DNA of 64,000 bases from NCBI GenBank assembly GCA_020161395.1, contig JAIUOE010000010.1, forward strand, positions 1 through 64,000, given 5' to 3'. Made by a program: the position numbers and the translations under genes. The notes beneath the pieces were generated by a model, which was not told where the DNA came from, did no database searches, and was given only the letters and a program-made list of their open reading frames with translations. Source of the DNA: Bacteroidota bacterium. GTDB lineage: Bacteria > Bacteroidota > Ignavibacteria > Ignavibacteriales > Ignavibacteriaceae. Shown here in pieces: positions 35,001 through 43,341 of this stretch. Each line of letters starts with the position of its first letter. Within the stretch, counting starts at the first letter, position 1.

Positions 35001-36304
35001 GATGGAGCTGAAGCAATAAACGATTTGTGGTTCGAAAAATTTCCTGTAAGCATATCTTTGCAATAAACGGAATAACTACCCGGTTCAGAAATCAGAACTG
35101 GATTGGCAAATTCACCTAAAGAATTTGTTGGTACATTCAAAAATAAATTAGATCCATTATTTGAATTTATTCGGACTTGAACTCCACTGTTTATTGAAAA
35201 TTTTATCCCTGAGATCGAAACTCTTTCACCAACATTAATCATTGACGAAGAAAGAAAAATTGTCGGGGTTACCGCCACGATATTTGTCGAGAAATAATTT
35301 GGTTGTGAAAAAGGAATCCAATTATTTGCAATTTTTGCACGAACGATCCAGAAGTAAGTGGAACCATTATTGATCAACCCTGACGGTATCGGAAAGCTGG
35401 TATTTGGGATGTTATCATTTCCATAAATAAATTCATACCTGTTGCCAATTTTTTTATACAAGTGCAAACTGTAAAGTGTTGCATTTCTGACACTAAACCA
35501 CAAACAAGTAGGAGTTAAAGTTGATATTGTATATCCGGGTTCTGTACCATTTCCAGGTGATACCAAAGTCACCAACCCCTCATTGAAATATGAATTAATC
35601 TCTGAAGCATTAATCGATCTGTTAAAAATTCTTATATCATCGATCGATCCATTTAAATGTTCGATAACCCCGGGTGTATTAACTCCCATAGTGAGACTAT
35701 TATTATTCGGTATTAGTGACCCGGAAGTGGCCACTGAGCCTATAAGTTCATTATTTACATAAGTGTTGATTACAGAACCATTCCAGGAAACGGCAATAAA
35801 ATACCATCGTTGAAGTTGGAATTGATAAGAAATTGTTGAGTTTATAGTTGCGTTTGAGGTATAAAACCCGATAAAAGTTTGGTTCAAGAGAATTTCATAC
35901 TGAGGACCATCCGCTGATACGGATTTGCATAAAAATGGAGCAAATCCATTGTCCCAAGAATTGATGTATATCCAACCACAAATTGCAATTCCATTTACGG
36001 GTGAAGCCAAGGATGGAGAATTTGCGATTTCAATTTGACCATCAATTCCGTTGAATGCGAATGCAGAGTTTGGATTGCCAAATCTGTCGGCTGTAAGATA
36101 GGCACCTCCACTGGCGACACCATGGTTGTCATACCCACTCACATCATTCAGGTTTCCATTAAATGGGTAATATGCTACTATTGTATTGTCATTAGATTTA
36201 GGAGAGATTTTGTGATCGCCGGTAGCATTGCCTGGGTTGGTATTTATCGCACTGACACTAATAGTCAGACAATAGAGTGTTGCGAGTAGAAATATTATTT
36301 TCAT
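32057..36304 (-). CDS. Giant T9SS-exported protein with LamG domain and alpha/beta-hydrolase (lipase-like) domain
   Basis: A 1415-residue exported protein. After the signal peptide (MKIIFLLATLYCLTISVSA), residues 45-245 form a LamG/concanavalin-like jelly roll (AYYPFNGNLNDVSGYDNHG, then SIDDIRIFNRSINASEI), a typical carbohydrate-binding fold. Fibronectin/Ig-like modules follow to about residue 690. Residues 695-1000 look like an alpha/beta hydrolase: Y703GLNGTTSTW at the oxyanion position and G776HSMGG with S778 as nucleophile, in a PGAP1/lipase-like order. A DxxHKGSPLAN segment follows. The last 90 residues are a T9SS sorting domain (LFQNFPNPFNPVTKIRY). It may be a surface esterase or lipase. 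The acid and final His of a triad were not assigned. Confidence 0.88.
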   Translation of the reverse strand: MKIIFLLATLYCLTISVSAINTNPGNATGDHKISPKSNDNTIVAYYPFNGNLNDVSGYDNHGVASGGAYLTADRFGNPNSAFAFNGIDGQIEIANSPSLASPVNGIAICGWIYINSWDNGFAPFLCKSVSADGPQYEILLNQTFIGFYTSNATINSTISYQFQLQRWYFIAVSWNGSVINTYVNNELIGSVATSGSLIPNNNSLTMGVNTPGVIEHLNGSIDDIRIFNRSINASEINSYFNEGLVTLVSPGNGTEPGYTISTLTPTCLWFSVRNATLYSLHLYKKIGNRYEFIYGNDNIPNTSFPIPSGLINNGSTYFWIVRAKIANNWIPFSQPNYFSTNIVAVTPTIFLSSSMINVGERVSISGIKFSINSGVQVRINSNNGSNLFLNVPTNSLGEFANPVLISEPGSYSVYCKDMLTGNFSNHKSFIASAPSNNSYFTLLSPEPVSQANTNDQILVKWNDKLDLEIPANDNPPGGNQRAYSYDIEKALSINGPWQVISSISGFDDKFKSVTLSKVVNIPNEGSCFLRVVDGLIPNRQTENAQLQISAATSVNFKVEYLWDYSYPRPSEPPIGVVADGTGRFYIKVSNPTTTIERVTFTLSDQNSNTETRILGKLKEATNISSYSDEANSADQITANGNEHPPNSFYCWYVAPDDFLDGTISENTQERKVNIHIEVEYSNGQIEQTTKPVIVQRPQLVLVYGLNGTTSTWNSFVKEPNLRKFTIHKLEIDNKGSFDLNAQNILFNADPNYSLPAYIKQYRMHHKIATNQVYYVGHSMGGSILRYAETIFPYNFSDRQNYRKGFVNKFISLDTPHKGSPLANMLVNFKPPASLIEVSLALLLKDFYNWSFSDGLKVHPAFEDLRVNQHSFNQTIYKSHVFVGDFIPGPETFSQLAANAIWDSQFYKTLIDLLRLFFLDVKKPYDLLKRWDSHFSAVPAQDPIPNSFANSDIIVLVNSQLSGLSLTSDNVTYGPYYVHSSLFGSYAVVDVSAEKVSSLLDMSIYSNKWGPIPATTRTISDFRIAPSHVNIVADSSGIEIFQPELNSTLFIDSTFNLLFELEDTVNLKKIEIRYQDQLVEDTIPQFNYNFELGVSNNRLDTQKVYIFAYYFMGDSIKIVNKSVPVVVKSNDIPFDLESEDKFVYLVASQDYYLDMNLYFPNFISKVGTSGTKLKVTFENPSIFVYDDAEKKLSAMADGDTYIIVHYDNLADTIYFKIRGEEIVPVELTSFTGIQSGDKISLKWETQTETNNRGFEIERKAQNGKDFTKIGFIDGNGTTTKPRSYSFIDSPMEDDLYFYRVKQIDYDGSFTYTPTIQVDFHGVPENFALFQNFPNPFNPVTKIRYSIPNTSTVNIRIYNSLGEMVRQIVNEIQEANNYEIEFDGSGFASGVYFYSLEAYALEGGLRFQNTKKMIVLK

Positions 36305-36934
36305 TGGTTACTCCGTCAATATTCTTGTTACAGAGAATTTATCCCAAAGCTAAAATGACCTTGGTCATCCAAACTAAGAGACCTTGTATCACGAAAGAAT
36401 TGTTGAATTTCATTTCAACAAACACTATGCTTAAAAAATCAATAAAAATCGCAAAAAATTGCAATTACTAAAAAAGAAAAATGTCATTGTTTACTCCATA
36501 TTTGCTGTTTTAACTATCTAATTTTAAATCAGTTACAAAAAAAAGTTAATGGGATCTTATAGATTCCCGGGGCAACCATGAGTAACATGTAAAAGGATCT
36601 TTTGCAGGATAGTGATTAACGGTCGGGATTTGAACCAAATCCTCCATGGAAGAAATCTCAAGTTTCCGGAATAGAACAAAAAGAGGGGAAGCGCTTGTCA
36701 CCGGGAAAAGCAACAATGCTTTAATTAACCATTTTAACATGTTAAGCAATTTATTAACTTATAAATTTTACAATCGATGGTTAAAATAGGAATTATTTAA
36801 TTAAAAAAGAAATTCTTTTTAATGATTGGAAAAGTTTTTTTATTAAATCATTATCCTTAAGTAGTTAAACGAGGAACGATGAAAAAGATAAATATTACAA
36901 CAATCTCCCTGGATCAACGATTTATCATTTGCCT
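36305..36934. other. Long AT-rich intergenic region, no gene seen
   Basis: About 630 bases with very high A+T, especially 36400-36540 and 36740-36860. Short frames occur on both strands but none shows a motif, signal peptide or ribosome binding site. No hairpin with a T-run was found. Confidence 0.4.
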
Positions 36935-38011
36935 TCATTTACTCAAAGTCATCTTTATTATACTTTGATTCTTTCCAGCAATAAGCCTCAATAGGTAGAT
37001 ACCCGAAGGAAGATTTGTTGCTTCGAATGTGATGGAGTGGTTCCCCGCCGGCAATTCTGAATTAATAAGAGTTACAATTTCTCTTCCCATTACATCATAT
37101 ACAGTTCCTTTAACTACAGACTGTTCAATTAGAGTGAAGTTGATAACCGTTTCAGGATTAAACGGATTTGGAAAATTTTGTGACAAAGCAAGCTCATTAG
37201 GCAACACAATCTCATCTCTAATATCTGAAGGTGGATCTGCACTTACGACCTGGCCTGCAGCGACTGTTACGACCCGGGAGTAAGCTCCTCCGAGAGCGGT
37301 AATAGTGTAAGTTCCAGGCTTCACATCACCAATTCCATAATTCTCATTGTAAATATCATCGCTTCCCACATAGGGGTCTCCAAAGTTGTAGGTAAGAGAG
37401 TATCCGTAAGTCGTGTAAGGAGGTCTCGGCTTTGGGTCGGGAGAAATATCGACACGGGTGCTGTTCGGAGCATTTGGTACCCGACCATAAATTGCGCCCG
37501 TTCCGGTCATTCCCGCCCACAGTTCGGCGTTTCTTCTTGAACCGGGGGTAGCGTAGGTGGCGGTATTCATTCTAATTTCGAAGTGGAGGTGGGGTCCGGT
37601 GGAATTACCTGTATTTCCTGAAATTGCAATCGGATCACCCTGTGCAACCGTTGCTCCCGAAGTTATCAGTGGTCTTTGAAGATGCATATAGAGCATGTAT
37701 ACGGTTTTATTGTTCCACATCGCGCGGTGGGTAATGTAGTTCCCTCCACCACCTGGTTCATAGCCACCGACTGTATCAGAGGGGTTATACCCGACAAAGG
37801 TTATTACTCCATCTGCTGCAGCGAAGACGGTATCATATCTTGCTGCAATATCGATACCAAGGTGTGCAAGCGCATTATTCCCATACCTCGGCTCGCCATA
37901 AAGGTATGAGCCGTTGGTTTGAATATTATCCTTTACCGGTCTTTTAAATCTAAAAGACTGGGCAGTTGTCACGGAAACAAGGATCAATAAAAACAAAATC
38001 GACTTTTTCAT
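36935..38011 (-). CDS. T9SS-exported M23 (LytM-type) peptidase
   Basis: A 358-residue exported zinc peptidase that should cut peptidoglycan cross-links or other peptides outside the cell. The signal peptide is MKKSILFLLILVSVTTAQ. Zinc ligands are H50 and D54 (HLGID) and H143, and catalytic histidine candidates are H110 (YMH) and H141 in GPHLHFEIR; the full LytM set is present. Between 190 and 265 lies a small beta module, and the last 85 residues are a T9SS sorting domain (LSQNFPNPFNPETVINF). T9SS export rather than simple periplasmic location suggests a role outside the cell, for example predation on other bacteria or matrix remodelling. Confidence 0.93.
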   Translation of the reverse strand: MKKSILFLLILVSVTTAQSFRFKRPVKDNIQTNGSYLYGEPRYGNNALAHLGIDIAARYDTVFAAADGVITFVGYNPSDTVGGYEPGGGGNYITHRAMWNNKTVYMLYMHLQRPLITSGATVAQGDPIAISGNTGNSTGPHLHFEIRMNTATYATPGSRRNAELWAGMTGTGAIYGRVPNAPNSTRVDISPDPKPRPPYTTYGYSLTYNFGDPYVGSDDIYNENYGIGDVKPGTYTITALGGAYSRVVTVAAGQVVSADPPSDIRDEIVLPNELALSQNFPNPFNPETVINFTLIEQSVVKGTVYDVMGREIVTLINSELPAGNHSITFEATNLPSGIYLLRLIAGKNQSIIKMTLSK

Positions 38012-38176
38012 ACAATCTCAATAAAATGATAAAGAAAGTTAAGAAAATAATTGCAGAGATTGCAAATAGTATTAATTTTGACAATTAAAACATCCTGAAT
38101 TTTAATTACCATATTGAAATCCTCATTCTTTTCGTGCTGGCAGGAATGACTGGAGGTTCAGAAATGAAGGCAGAAA

Positions 38177-39673
38177 ATGTTTACTAAAGTAAAATTCAAT
38201 TCGCACAAAGAAGAGATACAGGAATGGTTGCATGACGCCTCAAATTTCAAGGGTGACTGCGACACTGTCTTCTTTCCAAAAGACCACCACGAACTTAATT
38301 CACTCCTCAAAAAATCCCATGCTGACAAAATAAAAGTAACAATTTCCGGAAGCCGAACAGGACTTACAGGCGGGTGCGTTCCTCAGGGGGGAATTCTGAT
38401 TTCAACTGTGGGAATGAATACGATCTGGAAATTCAACAGAGTAAAAATGATTGTGACCTGTGATCCCGGAGTTCTGCTCAGTGATCTGCAGGCTTACCTG
38501 AAAGAGCGAGGTTTCTTTTTTCCTGCGGATCCTACTGAAACATTTTGCACAGTCGGGGGAATTGTCGCCAATAATTCCTCCGGTGCCCGTTCGTTCAAAT
38601 ATGGTCCAACAAGAAATTATGTTGCGGGAGTGTATTTGATGCTTCCGGATGGAGATACGATCAGGATGCGAAGAGGAGACATAACAGACAAGAGGGGGGT
38701 CTTTGCAGCAAAAACACTTGAAGGGAAAGTACTTAACATCCGTCCGCCGCGCTTAAAAGTGCCGGCGGTTAAAAATGCAGCCGGCTACTACAGCAAAGAG
38801 GGTGCCGACCTACTCGATCTTATTACAGGTTCGGAAGGAACTCTCGGGGTAATTACGAGAATCAAACTTAATGCGCTTCCGATTCCCGAAAAACTCCTTT
38901 CGTGTGTTGCATTTTTCAAAAATATCGATGACGCACTTCAATTTGTTTCTGAAAGCAGAGCCGAGGGGAGAGGAATTAACGGTGATCCGGAGATCGACCC
39001 TGTAACAAACACTTGTGGGTCCCTTTCCGCCCTTGAGTTTTTTGATGCAAATGCTCTGCTTTTCCTGAAAAATGATTATCCCAATATCCCTGAAAATATG
39101 GAGGCCGGCGTCTGGTTTGAAGTGGAGACGACAGAAAATACGCACGATGAAGTAACCGCATACTGGTTGAACAAACTTGAAAAATATCACTCGAGTCCTG
39201 AAGATGCATGGTACGCAGCCGACGACCAGGATGCTGCGAAAATAAAAGAGTTCAGACACGCAATCTCCTACAAGGTGAACGAATACATTACGCAAAACGG
39301 GTTTTATAAACTTGGTACAGATACAGCCGTGCCAGTCGCTGAGTTCGATGAATACTACAAATATTCCGTAAATCTGGTAAAAGAGAACGGACTTGATTAT
39401 GTTGCCTACGGGCATTTTGGTGACTGCCACCTTCATCTGAACATGCTTCCAAAAAACGAGGAAGAATTTGCCAAAGGGAAAGAGATTTATCTTCAACTTT
39501 GCAAAAAAGCCGTGGAGTCAGGAGGAACCGTCTCAGCAGAACACGGAATTGGTAAGCTCAAAAAAGAATACCTCAAACTGATGTACGGGGAGTCCGGGAT
39601 TGCCGAGATGAAACGGGTGAAAAGATATTTTGATCCATCCAACACTCTGAATATCGGAAACCTTTTTGACTGA
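38177..39673 (+). CDS. FAD-linked oxidase (GlcD/D-lactate dehydrogenase family)
   Basis: A 498-residue flavoenzyme of the FAD_binding_4 plus FAD-oxidase_C family, which oxidises 2-hydroxy acids such as D-lactate or glycolate. The FAD domain shows SRTGLTGGCVPQGGILIS, VGGIVANNSSGARSFKYGPTRN and GSEGTLGVITRIKL. The C-terminal cap has YGHFGDCHLHLNMLP with metal or substrate histidines and SAEHGIGKLKKEYL. There is no iron-sulphur subunit next door, unlike GlcDEF, so it probably acts alone with quinone or cytochrome. It lies 32 bases before the molybdenum hydroxylase genes on the same strand, and may share their transcript by position only. Confidence 0.9.
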   Translation: MFTKVKFNSHKEEIQEWLHDASNFKGDCDTVFFPKDHHELNSLLKKSHADKIKVTISGSRTGLTGGCVPQGGILISTVGMNTIWKFNRVKMIVTCDPGVLLSDLQAYLKERGFFFPADPTETFCTVGGIVANNSSGARSFKYGPTRNYVAGVYLMLPDGDTIRMRRGDITDKRGVFAAKTLEGKVLNIRPPRLKVPAVKNAAGYYSKEGADLLDLITGSEGTLGVITRIKLNALPIPEKLLSCVAFFKNIDDALQFVSESRAEGRGINGDPEIDPVTNTCGSLSALEFFDANALLFLKNDYPNIPENMEAGVWFEVETTENTHDEVTAYWLNKLEKYHSSPEDAWYAADDQDAAKIKEFRHAISYKVNEYITQNGFYKLGTDTAVPVAEFDEYYKYSVNLVKENGLDYVAYGHFGDCHLHLNMLPKNEEEFAKGKEIYLQLCKKAVESGGTVSAEHGIGKLKKEYLKLMYGESGIAEMKRVKRYFDPSNTLNIGNLFD

Positions 39674-39705
39674 AATTTACAAATAATTCGAAGAAGAAAA
39701 ATTTT

Positions 39706-40167
39706 ATGCCTGAATTCAAACTTAAACTTAACGGTAGTGAAGTATCAGTTGATGTTGATGCCTCGACACCCTTGCTTTGGGTGTTAAGAGATGAACTTGG
39801 ACTGACCGGAACCAAATACTCGTGCGGAAAGGGCATTTGTGGCACATGCACGGTATTGCTTGAAGGAGAAATTGAAAAGTCGTGTTCCATTCCTGTCTCA
39901 CAGGTTGGAGACAGAAAGATAGTAACCATCGAGGGATTTGCGAAAGACAAATCACACCCGATCTTCAAAAAATGGATTGAAAAAGAAGTCTCCCAATGCG
40001 GTTATTGTCAACCGGGACAGATTCTTACAGTCGCTTCACTTCTAAACCGCAAATCCAAACCAACACCTCAGGAAATGGAAATTGCCCTGACAGGCGTACT
40101 CTGCAGGTGCGGAACCTACCCGAGAATCAAAATTGCTGTTGATGAATTGATGAAAGAGAGAGGCTGA
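39706..40167 (+). CDS. [2Fe-2S] subunit of a molybdenum hydroxylase (IorA type)
   Basis: A 153-residue electron-transfer subunit. The plant-type 2Fe-2S cluster is held by C40, C45, C48 and C60 (CGKGICGTC...C). The second cluster, typical of xanthine dehydrogenase-family enzymes, uses C98, C101 (QCGYCQPGQ), C133 and C135 (LCRCGTYPR). Length and all eight cysteines match IorA-type small subunits of isoquinoline 1-oxidoreductase-like enzymes. It passes electrons from the molybdopterin subunit encoded one base later to an outside acceptor. There is no CoxM-type FAD subunit gene, consistent with the two-subunit class. Confidence 0.95.
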   Translation: MPEFKLKLNGSEVSVDVDASTPLLWVLRDELGLTGTKYSCGKGICGTCTVLLEGEIEKSCSIPVSQVGDRKIVTIEGFAKDKSHPIFKKWIEKEVSQCGYCQPGQILTVASLLNRKSKPTPQEMEIALTGVLCRCGTYPRIKIAVDELMKERG

Positions 40168-40168
40168 T

Positions 40169-42265
40169 ATGAAAAGGCGTGACTTTATAAAAATTGCGAG
40201 TATTTCAGGTGGTGGATTGATACTCGCAACATTTCTTCCCGCCTCCCTGGTCAGGGGTGAAAACGGAATTTTTGGTGACGATCCGAAAGGGATATTTCAG
40301 CCGGGTCCGTTTTTACAGATCAACTCCAACGGTGAGGTCACTATTATCGTGGCAAAGTCGGAAATGGGTCAGGGGGTATATACTTCACTCCCGATGATTG
40401 TGGCTGAAGAACTTGAAGTTGACTGGGAAACCGTAAATATTGTGCAGGCGGATGCCGGATTTGATTATGGAAATCAAACAACCGGCGGAAGCACGAGCAT
40501 CAGGCAGGGTTATGAACCGTTAAGAAAAGCCGGTGCAACAGCCAGGATTATGCTGATCTCTGCAGCAGCAATTCTGATGAAAGAGAAAATTGAAGATCTC
40601 TATGCAGAAAAGGGATTTGTAATCAGCAAAAAAACAGGTGCAAAACTCTCTTATGGCGAACTTGCATCAGAAGCATCCAAACTTCCCGTTCCGGCAGATG
40701 TGCCGCTTAAAGATCCGAAAGACTTTAAGATTATCGGGAAAAGCACTCCAAGAAAAGACACGCCACCTAAATTGTACGGTGAGGCAATTTACGGAATTGA
40801 TGTCCGTCTTCCGGGAATGATCTATGCCACTGTAAAGCGACCTGATGCCTACAAACTGAAACTCAAGGCTTTTGATAAATCCTCGATTTCATCGCTTCCG
40901 GGAATATATGACGCATTTGAAATCTCAACGGGTGTTGCCATAACAGGAAAATCGACCTGGCAGGTCTTTAAAGGAGCAGAAAAGCTAAAAGCTGAATGGC
41001 TACCCTCGGATACGCTAAAATTCAACACCAGTGATCTGCGCGAGGAAGCAAAAAAGAAACTCGCTGAGCCGGGTGGAGTAATAAAACAGGAAGGTGACCC
41101 TGACACAATCTTGAAGGGGAATAACGGAACAATTACTGCCGATTATGAAGTGCCGTTTCTCTCTCACTCACCGATGGAACCGATGAACGCCACTGCACAC
41201 TTCATCAACGGAAAATGTGAAGTGTGGGCTCCAACTCAAAATCCGCAACGGCTCAGAAAAGATGTCGCCAGCACTCTCGGAATCGATGAAAAGGAGGTTA
41301 CGGTACATGTGACTTTCCTCGGCGGAGGATTTGGAAGAAGGCTCGTGAACGACTTTGGTGTCGAAGCTGCTGAAATTACAAAAAAAACGGGTAAACCGGT
41401 AAAACTTACCTGGACAAGAGAAGATGATACAAAACAGGGAGTTTACCGCCCGTACGGTTTGTACAGATTTACAGGTACAGTAGAAAAAAACGCTCCTGTA
41501 TTCACTCTCAACATTGTCGGGCAATCCATTCGTGCACAATGGAGCAAGGACACCCTGAAGCCGGAGCAGTTTGATATTGCTGAAGGTGCAAAGGACCTTC
41601 CCTATGGTATCAAAAATTATAAAATTACGGGTACTCTTCTTCAGACACCACTAACATCAAGTCCATGGAGAGCGGTCTACCATTCTCAGGTGCCATTTGC
41701 GGTCGAGTCATTCATCGATGAACTGGCGCATTCGAAAAATATCGATCCCTTCATCTTTAGAAGAGACCTGATGCCTGCAGGCAGCAGAGAGAGGGCAGTT
41801 CTCGAACTTGCAGCAGAAAAGGCAGGTTGGGGTAAGCAGAAAGGGATGGGAATTGCATTCTTCCAGGGATATGACAGTTATTGTGCTCAGGTCGCAACAG
41901 TTTCGGTTACGAACAACAATGTCAAAATTCGAAAGTTTGTTGTCGCTATCGACTGCGGACTGGCTATAAATCCTGAATCTGTAAAAGCACAAACTGAAGG
42001 AGCGGTAATCTTTGCGCTATCGGCTGCCATGAAAGGGAAGATCACTGTTAAAAATGGAGCTGTGGAGCAGTCTAATTACGATGACTATGGCATCATTTCA
42101 TACGATGAGGCTCCTGAAATCGAAGTTCACATCGTGCAAAATACTTTCAAAGTGGGTGGAGTGGGTGAGGTTGGTATCGGTGCGTGTCCCGCTGCTCTGA
42201 GTAATGCAATATTTGCTGCTACAGGCAAAAGAATCAGGACACTCCCTGTTTTGGACAATTTGTAA
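40169..42265 (+). CDS. Molybdopterin-binding large subunit of a molybdenum hydroxylase (IorB type), Tat-exported
   Basis: A 698-residue catalytic subunit that hydroxylates an aldehyde or N-heterocycle using water. The N-terminus is a Tat signal (MKRRDFIKIASISGGGLILATF), so the folded heterodimer should be exported to the periplasm. Cofactor-binding segments include GQGVYTSLPMIVAEEL, GGGFGRRLVNDFGVEAAEI and TSPWRAVYHSQVPFAVESF. The catalytic glutamate is E667 in GGVGEVGIG. The C-terminus (KRIRTLPV) is typical of IorB. It starts one base after the IorA-type gene. The substrate is unknown: isoquinoline, aldehydes and other compounds are possible. The genes for cofactor maturation are not in the window. 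Confidence 0.93.
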   Translation: MKRRDFIKIASISGGGLILATFLPASLVRGENGIFGDDPKGIFQPGPFLQINSNGEVTIIVAKSEMGQGVYTSLPMIVAEELEVDWETVNIVQADAGFDYGNQTTGGSTSIRQGYEPLRKAGATARIMLISAAAILMKEKIEDLYAEKGFVISKKTGAKLSYGELASEASKLPVPADVPLKDPKDFKIIGKSTPRKDTPPKLYGEAIYGIDVRLPGMIYATVKRPDAYKLKLKAFDKSSISSLPGIYDAFEISTGVAITGKSTWQVFKGAEKLKAEWLPSDTLKFNTSDLREEAKKKLAEPGGVIKQEGDPDTILKGNNGTITADYEVPFLSHSPMEPMNATAHFINGKCEVWAPTQNPQRLRKDVASTLGIDEKEVTVHVTFLGGGFGRRLVNDFGVEAAEITKKTGKPVKLTWTREDDTKQGVYRPYGLYRFTGTVEKNAPVFTLNIVGQSIRAQWSKDTLKPEQFDIAEGAKDLPYGIKNYKITGTLLQTPLTSSPWRAVYHSQVPFAVESFIDELAHSKNIDPFIFRRDLMPAGSRERAVLELAAEKAGWGKQKGMGIAFFQGYDSYCAQVATVSVTNNNVKIRKFVVAIDCGLAINPESVKAQTEGAVIFALSAAMKGKITVKNGAVEQSNYDDYGIISYDEAPEIEVHIVQNTFKVGGVGEVGIGACPAALSNAIFAATGKRIRTLPVLDNL

Positions 42266-42357
42266 TTTGAAAATAAGTTCGCAGATACACGCGGATTAAA
42301 AGGAGTTACGCAGAGGAGAGTTTAAGTACAATTTATTGGTTTTGACTTATGAATTAC

Positions 42358-42388
42358 CGGGACTGAAAAGGGGTCTCGACTGGTCCCG
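42358..42388 (+). terminator. Possible terminator hairpin after the molybdenum hydroxylase genes
   Basis: CGGGAC (42358-42363) pairs with GTCCCG (42383-42388) around a 19-base loop. No long T-run follows. It lies about 90 bases after the large-subunit stop codon, just before a heptamer quartet. Confidence 0.4.
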
Positions 42389-42400
42389 ATTTACAGTAAT

Positions 42401-42466
42401 TTCAAACTTCAAACCTCTGACTTCAAACTTCAATAATTCATCCTTCAAGAATTCAACCTTCAATTT
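42401..42466. repeat. Quartet of a 7-bp unit (TTCAAAC) plus related tail
   Basis: TTCAAAC, TTCAAAC, CTCTGAC and TTCAAAC (42401-42428), then further TTCAA-type units to about 42466, where the stop codon of the minus-strand DMT transporter lies. It belongs to the set of short-repeat elements at gene ends in this window. Confidence 0.7.
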
Positions 42467-43341
42467 TTGAAGATCATCAGAACGGTGCCTGCCACAATTA
42501 CAAAAGCGGCAAATCCCTTTCTGAGTAAATCGCCTTCGTTGAATATTTTTCCGCCGGCAACACTTGCAAAGAAGACTGAAAATCTCTTAACTGCTATTAC
42601 CAAAGCAACGGGGGCGATAGTGAAGGCAACGATCTGGGTATATCGGTAACCGATTGTTATGGCAGCCGTCGCAACGATAAGAAGAAAGAGGGGTTTCAAC
42701 AGCTCGCCTTTGGGCAGGGTGAAACCGGACCGGGTAAAGAGCATCAACAAAGTAAAATCGAAAAGGAAAAAGATGTGTTGCATCACCATGAAGGTGGAGG
42801 TCTCCATCTTGTGGTCTTTTAACAGGTATTTGTCAAGAATCGTTGACACAGTAAAAAATGCAAGCGCTGCTGCCACATAAATATATTTCTTTGTTGTAAA
42901 GAATATCCTGAATGGCTCCACCGCCCCCTTTATAGTCTTCATCTCGAGAAAATAAGAACCCAGGAGAACCATGGAAAGTCCCAGAATCTCTTTTATTGTC
43001 AATGTTTCACCGATGAAAATAAAAGCAAAGATTGCAACGGTTGCAGGAGTCATCGCCAGGAGGGGAAGTGCGGAGCTGATCTCGAGACTCTTCAGACTGA
43101 GCATAACACACCAGAAAGCAAATGCCTGAAGGAATGTTTTGATAAACATCACCCATGTTTGTTCGCCGGTAATCATCGTAAAATCGATGAAAAACAGAAA
43201 AGGGATACAAAAAATCAGATTTACCCAGGAAAGATGAAATGAAAACTCAAGTGCATTTATCCCCTTTAATGCTTTCTTCTGTGTAATTGCCGCAACACTT
43301 GAAAGAACGGCGGAAGCCAGAGCCCAAATAAACCAGTGCAT
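42460..43341 (-). CDS. DMT-superfamily (EamA) transporter
   Basis: A 293-residue inner-membrane protein with about ten hydrophobic helices arranged as two EamA repeats (about 1-140 and 148-290). The first begins MHWFIWALASAVLSSVAAITQKKAL, with the second starting around TTKKYIYVAAALAFFTVSTILDK. Family members move metabolites or drugs, and the substrate cannot be told from sequence. Its start codon overlaps the DUF72 stop codon by one base (TAATG on the minus strand), so the two are translationally coupled. The 3' end falls in a short-repeat array. Confidence 0.88.
   Translation of the reverse strand: MHWFIWALASAVLSSVAAITQKKALKGINALEFSFHLSWVNLIFCIPFLFFIDFTMITGEQTWVMFIKTFLQAFAFWCVMLSLKSLEISSALPLLAMTPATVAIFAFIFIGETLTIKEILGLSMVLLGSYFLEMKTIKGAVEPFRIFFTTKKYIYVAAALAFFTVSTILDKYLLKDHKMETSTFMVMQHIFFLFDFTLLMLFTRSGFTLPKGELLKPLFLLIVATAAITIGYRYTQIVAFTIAPVALVIAVKRFSVFFASVAGGKIFNEGDLLRKGFAAFVIVAGTVLMIFKN

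Noticed and set aside
36546-36749. Minus-strand frame of 67 codons in the gap before the M23 gene
   Set aside because: No ribosome binding site, signal peptide or domain, and composition like the surrounding AT-rich gap.
38810-39496. Minus-strand frame of 228 codons inside the FAD-linked oxidase gene
   Set aside because: The opposite strand encodes conserved FAD and metal-binding motifs along this whole stretch.
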